Source: Flavobacteriales bacterium
Lineage (GTDB): Bacteria > Bacteroidota > Bacteroidia > Flavobacteriales_D > Crocinitomicaceae
NCBI GenBank assembly: GCA_947505255.1
Contig: CANNKP010000006.1
Span: 1-40,551 of the forward strand
DNA length: 40,551 bases
Direction of reading: 5' to 3'
Under the pieces are notes generated by a model that searched no databases, had not been told where the DNA came from, and worked only from the letters and a program-made list of their open reading frames with translations. Each line of letters opens with the position of its first letter. Within the stretch, counting starts at the first letter, position 1. Of this stretch, positions 15,470-23,309 are shown piece by piece. A program made the position numbers and the translations under genes.

Positions 15470-16735
15470 TTATTTCCCTAACCTCCGCGTAAATTCCACC
15501 AACAAACTTGTAATATCAGAGTACTCGACAAAACTCAAATTCTCAAATGTATCATATACGTCGTGGTAGTTTTTATTGGGTCCCATAGTGTAAATAAAAA
15601 AAGCTGGAACGCCTTTTTGGGTAAACCAATAGTGATCGGAATTTGCAGCTGGCCCTCGGGCTTTGACCACCGTTAAAAGTTGTTTTTCTTCATTTATTTT
15701 CTGCAATTCTTTGAATTCTTTTTCGAAAAGTGTCGCATTTACAACAGTAATTCCTTCTTCACCACTTCCCATGATATCAAGGTTGAGTAAAAACGCAATT
15801 TTATCTAATTTCAATAAAGGATGTTCAACAAAATAGTGAGATCCAACTAATCCTGCTTCTTCTCCTGCAAATGCAATGAATAAAATGTTGTAATCAACGG
15901 GATTTTCTTTGAAATAATTGGCCATACTGATCAACATCGCTGTGCCACTGGCATTATCATTTCCACCAGGGAAATAAGTACCAGATCCCATACGACCCAA
16001 ATGATCGTAATGAGCAGAATAAACGACCGTTTTCCCACATTTTTTCTTTCCAGGTAAATAGCCAAAAACATTTCGAGAAGTATAGTTTTGAATCAATTTT
16101 GCATCAATCTTTACAGCAAGTTCTTCTCCGAAAACAAAGGCATTAGCTTGAATTTGAATTAAAGGAAATTTTAATTGTTCGGACGCTACAGACCATGTAA
16201 ATTTTCGATCCATTACTTCAATAACAGGTAATATTCCAGCAATCATTTCTGTCAAACCTGCCAATCTTTTCAATGTATCAGCAGAAAGGTGAGCAAAATC
16301 AAATGCAATAGAATTGTATTTGCCTTCTTTTAGTAAATCCATCAATTCTTGTGTCAATTTGGATTCATCTAAAGCAGTAGCGACTGAAATTCTTTTTGGA
16401 TTAAAAACCATATTACAACCCGCACTTGCTGGGTCAACTAAAAAATGTACGCCTGGAATAAGGGTTTTTTTACCAATTTCAATCGACATTTGATCAGGAA
16501 ATGTATTGACATCCAGCGAAAATGACTGAAAATAAGAATGTTTTAGTGGTTTTAATCCAATTTTTTGGAATTCTGAAACAATGAATTCAGCAGCAATAGA
16601 ATCACCTTTATTGACATAACCACGACCATGAAATTCAGGAGAACAAAGCGTTTGTGTTATTCTTCTAATTTCTTCAATTTGTCCAAATGCAAGTTGACAG
16701 AATAATATGAAAAATAACAGAATGCTTTTAAACAT
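15470..16735 (-). CDS. Secreted M28-family zinc aminopeptidase
   Basis: 421 residues from ATG 16733-16735, beginning with signal peptide MFKSILLFFILFCQLAFGQ; the longer reading frame to 16807 has no sensible leader. The zinc ligands of M28 peptidases are all visible: HYDHLG near residue 240, GNDNASGTA near 260, AGEEAGLVGS near 288, LNLDIMG near 317 and NYHDVYDT near 390. These enzymes remove N-terminal residues from peptides outside the cytoplasmic membrane. The start codon overlaps the end of the upstream gene by 8 bp in the string ATGTTTAA, which indicates translational coupling. Confidence in the family is high, in the substrate low. Confidence 0.94.
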   Translation of the reverse strand: MFKSILLFFILFCQLAFGQIEEIRRITQTLCSPEFHGRGYVNKGDSIAAEFIVSEFQKIGLKPLKHSYFQSFSLDVNTFPDQMSIEIGKKTLIPGVHFLVDPASAGCNMVFNPKRISVATALDESKLTQELMDLLKEGKYNSIAFDFAHLSADTLKRLAGLTEMIAGILPVIEVMDRKFTWSVASEQLKFPLIQIQANAFVFGEELAVKIDAKLIQNYTSRNVFGYLPGKKKCGKTVVYSAHYDHLGRMGSGTYFPGGNDNASGTAMLISMANYFKENPVDYNILFIAFAGEEAGLVGSHYFVEHPLLKLDKIAFLLNLDIMGSGEEGITVVNATLFEKEFKELQKINEEKQLLTVVKARGPAANSDHYWFTQKGVPAFFIYTMGPNKNYHDVYDTFENLSFVEYSDITSLLVEFTRRLGK

Positions 16736-17540
16736 AGCGTCTTTTGATTTTATGCACAAATTCTTCAACTGTTTCGCTGGCATTATCCCAGTTATATTGA
16801 TTTGCAAAAATGGATGCTTTAATCAGCGCCTCATCTAATGAAGAAAAATTATCTATTGCCTTTATTGCTTCTGAGAATGCTTCGCTTGACCCATCAAACA
16901 ATTCATTGATGTATTGTAAACGCTCATTTAATCCAAACGCACCAATTAAAGTTACAATTTTCGCACTGCTTATTTGGTTGTAAGAAGACATATCTTTTTT
17001 AGTGAATTTATCAAGAAAGGCTCTATTTTCATCACTCGTTGGTGTCAATGTAACTTGTTCCATGATTATTTTTTCTTCATGAATACCAAAATCATCTGTG
17101 TGAGTTGATGTTACAGAAACATGTTCAATTGCATTTTCCTCTAATGTTTCCTCTTGAACTTCTTCAACCGTATCATCGAACAATGAAAAATCAAATGATG
17201 GATTTTCTGCCACTATCTCTTCTGTATTGATTTCAAAGTTTTCAACTTCCTCCTTTTTCTCCTCCAATTGTTCAGTTGGAATATCAAGTTCTAATTCGGA
17301 AATTTCTCGCTCTTGCTCTTCGATAAAAGAATTGACGATCATAGGTTCTTCCACTACTTTTTCACCAAATACTTTTTCTTCGAATGCTTTGTAACGAAGA
17401 ACTACAGCACGTTCGTAAATTTCTTTTGCATTTTCGACAAGGGATTCTAATTCCTCTTGTGTTAGTTTTCCTGCGTTTAAATTCGCTAATGCCGCTTGAA
17501 TGGCTGAAATATTTGATTCAAAAGTATTGTTTGTTGCCAT
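16728..17540 (-). CDS. Acidic conserved Bacteroidota protein, unknown function
   Basis: 270 residues from ATG at 17540 (MATNNTFESN); the in-frame ATG at 17567 adds nine unlikely residues. Three parts are visible: an N-terminal helical segment (1-65), a very acidic, probably disordered middle (70-190, many Glu and Val), and a C-terminal helical domain (about 200-265) with KIVTLIGAFGLNERLQYINELFDGS, a pattern I recall from uncharacterised Bacteroidota proteins. No signal peptide, so cytoplasmic. Its stop overlaps the start of the M28 peptidase gene by 8 bp, suggesting coupled expression, though a functional link is not evident. Confidence 0.82.
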   Translation of the reverse strand: MATNNTFESNISAIQAALANLNAGKLTQEELESLVENAKEIYERAVVLRYKAFEEKVFGEKVVEEPMIVNSFIEEQEREISELELDIPTEQLEEKKEEVENFEINTEEIVAENPSFDFSLFDDTVEEVQEETLEENAIEHVSVTSTHTDDFGIHEEKIIMEQVTLTPTSDENRAFLDKFTKKDMSSYNQISSAKIVTLIGAFGLNERLQYINELFDGSSEAFSEAIKAIDNFSSLDEALIKASIFANQYNWDNASETVEEFVHKIKRRYV

Positions 17541-17719
17541 GTGTTTAAAGTATCTATTTTTCAACATTTTATAAAAGTTGCTAACGTTGTACGTGCTAGA
17601 AAGAACAAAATTACCGACTTTTAGGCTGTAAAGTTACCGTCGAAGTTTGAACGAGCAACTATGCTTTGTAGAAACTTCTCTTCGTTGATTTGTTAATAAC
17701 CTAATATTAAAAATAGCGC

Positions 17720-18304
17720 ATGTTTTTAGAACAATTTCCAGGAAATGGAAGAATGAATGGTTGGATTGAAGTCGTTTGTGGATCAATGTTTTCTGGTAAA
17801 ACAGAAGAGTTAATTCGTCGATTGAAAAGAGCTCAATTCGCAAATCAAAAATTACTCCTTTTTAAACCAATTATTGACAACAGATACAGTGAAGATAATG
17901 TTGTGAGCCATCAAGGTAGCAGTTTGAAAGCTGTTGCTGTTAATGACTCAAGAGAAATTCTTCAAATCTGGACCAATGAAATGGTTGTGGCTATTGATGA
18001 AGCTCAGTTTTTTGATGAAGGAATTGTTGAAGCATGTAATATTCTTGCATCCAAAGGTGTGCGTGTGATATTAGCAGGATTGGATATGGATTATTTAGGG
18101 GTGCCTTTTGGACCAATGCCAAAATTATTGGCCATTGCAGAATATGTTACGAAAGTGCATGCAATTTGCGTTTCTTGTGGTAACTTAGCTCAGTTTTCGC
18201 ATCGCACGGCAAGTGAAAAAGAACAAGTTTTGGTAGGTGCTATCGAAAAATACAAACCGCTTTGCCGCACGTGCTTTAATATCAAACACATTGAAATTAA
18301 ATAA
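17720..18304 (+). CDS. tdk: Thymidine kinase
   Basis: 194 residues, the normal length for type II (TK1-like) thymidine kinase, which phosphorylates thymidine in the dTTP salvage pathway. The P loop GSMFSGKTEEL is at 21-31, the DEAQFF metal/base motif near 93-98, and the lasso/zinc part carries CVSCG and CRTC, supplying four zinc-type cysteines. ATG 17720 is used; a second ATG at 17753 (MNGWIEVV) is possible and would give a more typical N terminus. The 3' end overlaps or touches the murF-alr gene, so the two are probably co-transcribed. Confidence 0.95.
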   Translation: MFLEQFPGNGRMNGWIEVVCGSMFSGKTEELIRRLKRAQFANQKLLLFKPIIDNRYSEDNVVSHQGSSLKAVAVNDSREILQIWTNEMVVAIDEAQFFDEGIVEACNILASKGVRVILAGLDMDYLGVPFGPMPKLLAIAEYVTKVHAICVSCGNLAQFSHRTASEKEQVLVGAIEKYKPLCRTCFNIKHIEIK

Positions 18305-20597
18305 AACATATTCTGATTTTGGTAAAACAATAAAAGGCATTTCTTTAACTGGAGAAGCTACGTTTATTGTCGATCAAATTGTTTACGACACACGCAAAAT
18401 AGTGCAGGAAGAAAGAACTGTTTTTTTTGCATTAACTGGTGAATTCAGGAATGGACATGCTTTTATAGAATCTGCTTATTCCAAAGGAATTAGGATGTTT
18501 GTCGTTTCAAAACCTGTTGATTTAGATAATTTTCCAGAGGCACATTTTATAAAAGTAAAGGATTGTTTAATTGCTTTACAAGATTTGGCGAAAGCCCATA
18601 GATTACAATATGATTACCCGATTATTGCAATAACTGGAAGTGCCGGTAAAACAACGGTCAAAGAATGGTTATATCATTTATTGAGCCCGAGTTTACGCGT
18701 TACTAGAAGTCCAAAAAGTTACAATTCTCAATTGGGTGTTGCATTATCTTTACTTGAAATGCATGCCGATTGTGATGTTGCCATTATTGAAGTTGGAATT
18801 TCTAAACCAGGAGAAATGGGACGTTTGGCAGAAATTGTTCAACCTACAATTGGCGTATTTACTTCATTTGGTCGCAGTCATGAAGAGAATTTCAAAACAA
18901 CGGAAGAGCATTTAAAAGAAAAATTGAGTTTGTTCTTCAACGTCCAAAAGACATTTTATCCGTCGAGTATTCAGCTTACATTAGAACAAAATAAAACAAT
19001 CAATGGTGTTAGTTTAAAGCCAGAACTTTTTAAAAAAGAACTTGCATGCGTTTCCTTTGATGATTTAGCCAGCAGGAGTAATGCTTTGGTGGCTATAGCA
19101 TTGGCAAAATTATTTTTGGAAGACACAAAAGTTTTGAAAGAGCGCATTTCTACTTTGCCTCAATTGGCATTGCGCATGGAAACGTTTGAAGGAATTGATT
19201 CAAACACGATTATTAACGATACCTATAATCTTGATTTAGATGCATTGAATCATTCGCTTGAATATCAAATGCGTGTTGCTAATAATCGTAAAAGGATTGT
19301 TATTATTGGCTTAGATGAGGATAATTATTACAGAAAAACGGAAGTTGAGAAGATTGTAAAGGCTTACGATCCAGATCAATTATTTATTATAAGAAATAAC
19401 GAAAAGTTAAAATATAGTTTTGAAAATTCTGTTGTTTTAATCAAAGGAACTCGAAAAGCTGATATGCAACGTTTAGCAAAACAGTTCCGATTGAAGAATC
19501 ATAAAACGTTTGTAGAAATTGATTTAACAGGAGTTCGTCACAACATATCCATGTATAAATCTATGCTTAATCCAGAAACAAAAATTCTTGCGATGGTAAA
19601 AGCACAATCATATGGTTCTGGTGTAGAAAAAATGGCAGCCTTTTTTGAACACCAAGGAATCGATTATTTAGGCGTTGCATATGCAGATGAAGGAGTTGAG
19701 TTGCGAAAACAAGGGATTAAATTACCAATTTTAGTCATGAATGCTGAAGAGGATGGTTTTGAAGATTGTATCAATTACCACCTGGAACCATCAATTTACT
19801 CGTTCAATCAACTAGATCATTTCATTAAAGAATTAATTTTTCAAGGTCAAACAGCTTACCCAATTCATTTGAAATTGGATACTGGAATGCGTCGACTCGG
19901 ATTTGAGGTAAAAGATATTCCTCAGGTTTGCGAAATTTTACAAGCGCAGCCTGAAATTCGTGTTAAATCTGTTTATTCTCATTTGGCTGATTCTGATAAC
20001 CGCCGCGATAAACGATTTACAGAACATCAAATCAAACAATTTCATCAAGGAACACACGTGTTGAATCACCAGTTGAATTATCATTTTGATAGACATATAC
20101 TAAATTCTGAAGGCATAGCAAATTATCCGAATGCCCATTATGATATGGTTCGTTTAGGAATAGGAATGTATGGAATAACGTCAAATCCAACGTTTAAACA
20201 GAAATTACAGCCAGTATTGAAATGGTTAAGTGCGATTTCTCAAATCAAGGAACTTTCAAAAGGTGAAAGTGTTGGATATAGTCGCACATTTATTGCCGAT
20301 AAACCGACTAAAATTGCCATTATTCCCGTTGGGTACGCCGATGGATTCAGACGCAACTTAAGCAATGGAAAAGGCGGAGTCTATATTCATGAAACGTTTT
20401 GCCCAACAATCGGTAGAGTTTGTATGGACATGATCATGGTAGACGTTACTAAATTGAATGTGAAAGAAGGCGATAAAGTGGTTATTATTGGTGGAAAGCA
20501 AACCATTGAGAAATTTGCGAGTCAAATGGACACAATTCCCTATGAAGTTATGACAAGTATTTCAAAAAGAGTGCATCGCGTTTATTTGGAGGAGTAA
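18291..20597 (+). CDS. murF-alr: Bifunctional UDP-MurNAc-tripeptide:D-Ala-D-Ala ligase / alanine racemase
   Basis: A fusion of MurF (about 1-400) and Alr (about 405-768), a known arrangement in Bacteroidota. Alr makes D-Ala, and MurF adds D-Ala-D-Ala to the peptidoglycan precursor in the cytoplasm. MurF motifs are YDTRK near 34, the ATP loop AITGSAGKTT near 112-121, and NDTYNLDLD near 305. The Alr part begins VEIDLTGVRHNI; the PLP lysine is Lys437 in AMVKAQSYGSG (the usual NAYG is altered to QSYG). The catalytic-type Tyr is in VGYSRTF near 662, and CMDMIMVD follows. I chose the TTG at 18291 by comparison with family N termini; it overlaps tdk by 14 bp. The GTG at 18237 is the other candidate, and neither is an ATG. 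Confidence 0.93.
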   Translation: MKLNKTYSDFGKTIKGISLTGEATFIVDQIVYDTRKIVQEERTVFFALTGEFRNGHAFIESAYSKGIRMFVVSKPVDLDNFPEAHFIKVKDCLIALQDLAKAHRLQYDYPIIAITGSAGKTTVKEWLYHLLSPSLRVTRSPKSYNSQLGVALSLLEMHADCDVAIIEVGISKPGEMGRLAEIVQPTIGVFTSFGRSHEENFKTTEEHLKEKLSLFFNVQKTFYPSSIQLTLEQNKTINGVSLKPELFKKELACVSFDDLASRSNALVAIALAKLFLEDTKVLKERISTLPQLALRMETFEGIDSNTIINDTYNLDLDALNHSLEYQMRVANNRKRIVIIGLDEDNYYRKTEVEKIVKAYDPDQLFIIRNNEKLKYSFENSVVLIKGTRKADMQRLAKQFRLKNHKTFVEIDLTGVRHNISMYKSMLNPETKILAMVKAQSYGSGVEKMAAFFEHQGIDYLGVAYADEGVELRKQGIKLPILVMNAEEDGFEDCINYHLEPSIYSFNQLDHFIKELIFQGQTAYPIHLKLDTGMRRLGFEVKDIPQVCEILQAQPEIRVKSVYSHLADSDNRRDKRFTEHQIKQFHQGTHVLNHQLNYHFDRHILNSEGIANYPNAHYDMVRLGIGMYGITSNPTFKQKLQPVLKWLSAISQIKELSKGESVGYSRTFIADKPTKIAIIPVGYADGFRRNLSNGKGGVYIHETFCPTIGRVCMDMIMVDVTKLNVKEGDKVVIIGGKQTIEKFASQMDTIPYEVMTSISKRVHRVYLEE

Positions 20598-20611
20598 AAA
20601 TTGCTGCTAAA

Positions 20612-20705
20612 CTCACTGATTTTGAGTGTGAGAGTATCTTTCTGTCAACTAATTGAAATTAGTGAGAGTTCGTGTAATTAATGGACAGACTTTTTTCTCA
20701 GTGAG
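20612..20705. other. Nested dyads between convergent genes
   Basis: Three nested inverted pairs fit together: ctcactga 20612-20619 with tcagtgag 20698-20705; tctgtc 20641-20646 with gacaga 20684-20689; actaat 20648-20653 with attagt 20658-20663. A T-run (20691-20696) follows the middle stem. It may be a bidirectional terminator or a structured RNA element; the pairs are short and chance is possible. Confidence 0.4.
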
Positions 20706-20711
20706 GTAAAT

Positions 20712-21278
20712 TTATTCTGACAGCAACCGAATACAAATTTCCCTATATTCCCAAATTTCATCAAAAGTTAACCCTAAATCAGGATTTCTCCCCACCCACT
20801 TATTCAAATATTCTTTGTGAATCATTTCTTTCCATTCGCCTATTTGGTGTGGTTCGCAACGTTGTTCTCGCACCAATTTTGGTTCAATGAATTCCAATCG
20901 ATTTGTAGGTGAGGTGAAATCGAAACGCTTTCCATTATAACGAAAAAAACAATGCATTTCAGGAATGTAAGTAAAAGGTTTGTCATGAAAATACGTCGTT
21001 AATTGCGGATGTGTTGCGGGACTCATCATGAAAATCGCCGCAATTAATTCGATTTCTGGATGCTCATTTTCTTCGACTAGGGAAGCTAACAAGCCATGTT
21101 TTGAAGAACAAGTCCCTTTCTTCTCAATTAATACCAATGAATTGTTTGTTCTATTAGATATGCGTCCGTAGGGAAGATTCTGAATATAGGAACATGCCTC
21201 CTTAAAGGTGAAAACCCCTTTTTCATTAAATAATTCACTTACAATTCCCTTTTCTAATGAGAAATCTGGTAGCTGCAT
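20712..21278 (-). CDS. Transglutaminase-like fold protein, unknown function
   Basis: 188 residues, no signal peptide. I see a Cys-His-Asp order that fits a papain/transglutaminase-type core: Cys57 in KKGTCSSKHGLL (54-64), His109 in EMHCFF, and Asp120 in KRFDFTSP. The Cys at the head of a helix after GT and the His on a following strand are typical of that fold. The family itself is uncharacterised as far as I know, and hydrolase or ligase activity is inference. It starts 5 bp after the end of the LEA-like lipoprotein gene on the same strand and is convergent with murF-alr. Confidence 0.7.
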   Translation of the reverse strand: MQLPDFSLEKGIVSELFNEKGVFTFKEACSYIQNLPYGRISNRTNNSLVLIEKKGTCSSKHGLLASLVEENEHPEIELIAAIFMMSPATHPQLTTYFHDKPFTYIPEMHCFFRYNGKRFDFTSPTNRLEFIEPKLVREQRCEPHQIGEWKEMIHKEYLNKWVGRNPDLGLTFDEIWEYREICIRLLSE

Positions 21279-21283
21279 ATAAT

Positions 21284-21751
21284 TTATCGTTGTGAACCCA
21301 ATTGCAAGTTTTTACCCGAAATGGTTTTAGTTTCATCAATAGCAATCTTTTTTGAAAAAATCCAAACTCCACCTTTCACTTTGCCTATTAAATGGACCTT
21401 TACATTTTCTTTATTTGCGTATTTCAAAGCAGTTATCATTGCTCCATCCGCTAATTCAGCGCGTAAATCCATCGATAAAGCACTTTCTTGTTTGGCTTTC
21501 ATCTTAACCTTTTTCTCGAGGAAAATTTTGCCCATGTATTGATTTTCAATATACACATCTAAATTTGAAGGTTTGATTTTTATACCAAACCAATTAGGAT
21601 TAGACACAATAATATCAGCGGTTAATGAAATTTTCTTCCCTTCAATTCCACCCATTTTTACGCCATTTGAACTGATAAATTCAGGTTCTTCAAAGTTGGC
21701 ACAGGATGAAAATACAAGAGTAAGGATTGAAATGAAGAATATTTTTTTCAT
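21284..21751 (-). CDS. LEA type 2-like lipoprotein
   Basis: 155 residues from ATG 21749-21751, starting MKKIFFISILTLVFSSC with lipobox FSSC (Cys17). The mature part resembles a water-stress/hypersensitive-response (LEA14-type) beta-sandwich: SLTADIIVSNPNWFGIKIKPSNLDVYI is the typical strand-turn with NPN, followed by ENQYMGKIFLEKKVKMKAKQES. In bacteria such lipoproteins sit in the envelope; their role is not established. It lies 36 bp after the M20 peptidase stop region on the same strand, and 5 bp before the transglutaminase-like gene, so a three-gene unit is plausible. Confidence 0.75.
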   Translation of the reverse strand: MKKIFFISILTLVFSSCANFEEPEFISSNGVKMGGIEGKKISLTADIIVSNPNWFGIKIKPSNLDVYIENQYMGKIFLEKKVKMKAKQESALSMDLRAELADGAMITALKYANKENVKVHLIGKVKGGVWIFSKKIAIDETKTISGKNLQLGSQR

Positions 21752-21787
21752 AAGAATCAAAAAAGAATCGAAAAACGACCAGTTATT

Positions 21788-23176
21788 TTATTTAGACAAA
21801 TCAGCAAAATTCTTGTAGAAATGAGGAATCGTTTCAATCCCTTTATAGAAATTGAATAAACCATAATGCTCATTAGGTGAGTGAATAGCATCACTATCCA
21901 ATCCAAATCCCATGAGGATAGTTTTCAATCCTAATATTTTTTCAAACATTGCAACAATTGGAATACTTCCTCCACTTCTAACTGGAATTGGTTTTTTATT
22001 AAATGTTGTTTCATATGCCATTGATGCAGCTTGATATGCTATAGAATTAGTAGGCGTAACAACTGGCTCACCACCATGATGTGGAACAACTTTTACACGA
22101 ACACTTCCTGGTGCAATTGCATTAAAATGATCAGTAAATAATTGTGTGATTTCATGTGGATCTTGATCTGGAACTAAACGCATTGAAATTTTCGCAAACG
22201 CTTTGGATGGAATAACAGTTTTCGCTCCTTCACCTGTATAACCTCCCCAAATACCATTTACATCTAAAGTAGGACGAATTGATCCACGTTCCATTGTTGA
22301 ATATCCCTTTTCACCTGAAATATCTGCAAGATTCAAGGCTTCACAATATTTTTCTAAAGAAAAAGGTGCTTTTGCCATTTCGGCTCTTTCTTCATCCGTT
22401 AAGTCGACAACTTTATCATAAAATCCTGGGATAGCAATTCGGTTATTTTCATCGTGCATGGAAGCAATCATTTTTGTTAGAATATTGATTGGATTTGCAA
22501 CACAACCGCCATACAAACCAGAATGCAAATCACGGTTAGGTCCTGTCACTTCTACTTCTACGTAACTCAAACCTCTCAAACCAGTCGTAATTGCTGGTAC
22601 ATCATTTGCAATCATTCCAGTATCTGAAATAAGAATGATATCTGCTTTTAATTTCTCAACATTATTTTCAACAAAAATGGCAAGGTTGGTACTCCCAATT
22701 TCCTCTTCTCCTTCAATCATAAACTTAACGTTGCATGGCAATTCCCCAGTTTTTAACATTGCTTCCATTGCCTTGACGTGCATAAACATTTGACCTTTGT
22801 CGTCACATGCACCTCTTGCGAAAATGGCTCCTTCAGGATGTACAGCCGTTGTTTTAATTACTGGTTCAAATGGAGGGCTTGTCCATAAATCAATTGGATC
22901 TGCAGGCTGAACATCGTAGTGTCCATAAACCAGAACAGTTGGGAGTGTTGCATCAATAATTTTTTCTGCATACACAACGGAGTAACCTGCTGTTTTACAA
23001 ATCTCAACATTATCCAAACCAATAATAGTCAAATGATTTGCAACTGATTCTGCCGTTTTATGCACATGTTCTGCATATGACGCATCTGCAGAAACCGATG
23101 GTATTTTTAGTAAATCAACTAATTCTGAAAGAAATCGATCTTTATTTTCTTGGATAAAATTTTGTGTTGCGTTCAT
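21788..23176 (-). CDS. M20-family dipeptidase/peptidase
   Basis: 462 residues, typical for the M20 (CPG2/carnosinase-like) metallopeptidases. Metal ligands in order: YGHYDVQP near 87, RGACDDKGQ near 125 (bridging Asp), EGEEEIGS near 155 (general-base Glu plus ligand), SDTGM near 184, and the final His in AIHSPNEHYG near 433. The dimerisation domain lies about 195-365 and contains DLHSGLYGGCVANP. There is no signal peptide, so it should act on dipeptides in the cytoplasm. Its neighbours are not peptide transporters. Family assignment is firm, substrate is not. Confidence 0.94.
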   Translation of the reverse strand: MNATQNFIQENKDRFLSELVDLLKIPSVSADASYAEHVHKTAESVANHLTIIGLDNVEICKTAGYSVVYAEKIIDATLPTVLVYGHYDVQPADPIDLWTSPPFEPVIKTTAVHPEGAIFARGACDDKGQMFMHVKAMEAMLKTGELPCNVKFMIEGEEEIGSTNLAIFVENNVEKLKADIILISDTGMIANDVPAITTGLRGLSYVEVEVTGPNRDLHSGLYGGCVANPINILTKMIASMHDENNRIAIPGFYDKVVDLTDEERAEMAKAPFSLEKYCEALNLADISGEKGYSTMERGSIRPTLDVNGIWGGYTGEGAKTVIPSKAFAKISMRLVPDQDPHEITQLFTDHFNAIAPGSVRVKVVPHHGGEPVVTPTNSIAYQAASMAYETTFNKKPIPVRSGGSIPIVAMFEKILGLKTILMGFGLDSDAIHSPNEHYGLFNFYKGIETIPHFYKNFADLSK

Positions 23177-23309
23177 ATTATTGGCTTGAAATTAGATTTC
23201 AAAAATCGGAATTTTTCCTGTATAAATTGGTTGTAAAATATTTTTTATCGAAATTCGTGCAACCAAAATCAAGATTACCAAGTCTATAAGGTAATTGAAA
23301 AATGAAATC

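Noticed and set aside
15369-15569. 66-codon plus-strand frame between the small secreted protein and the M28 gene
   Set aside because: It overlaps the conserved C terminus of the M28 peptidase and shows no family or initiation signal.
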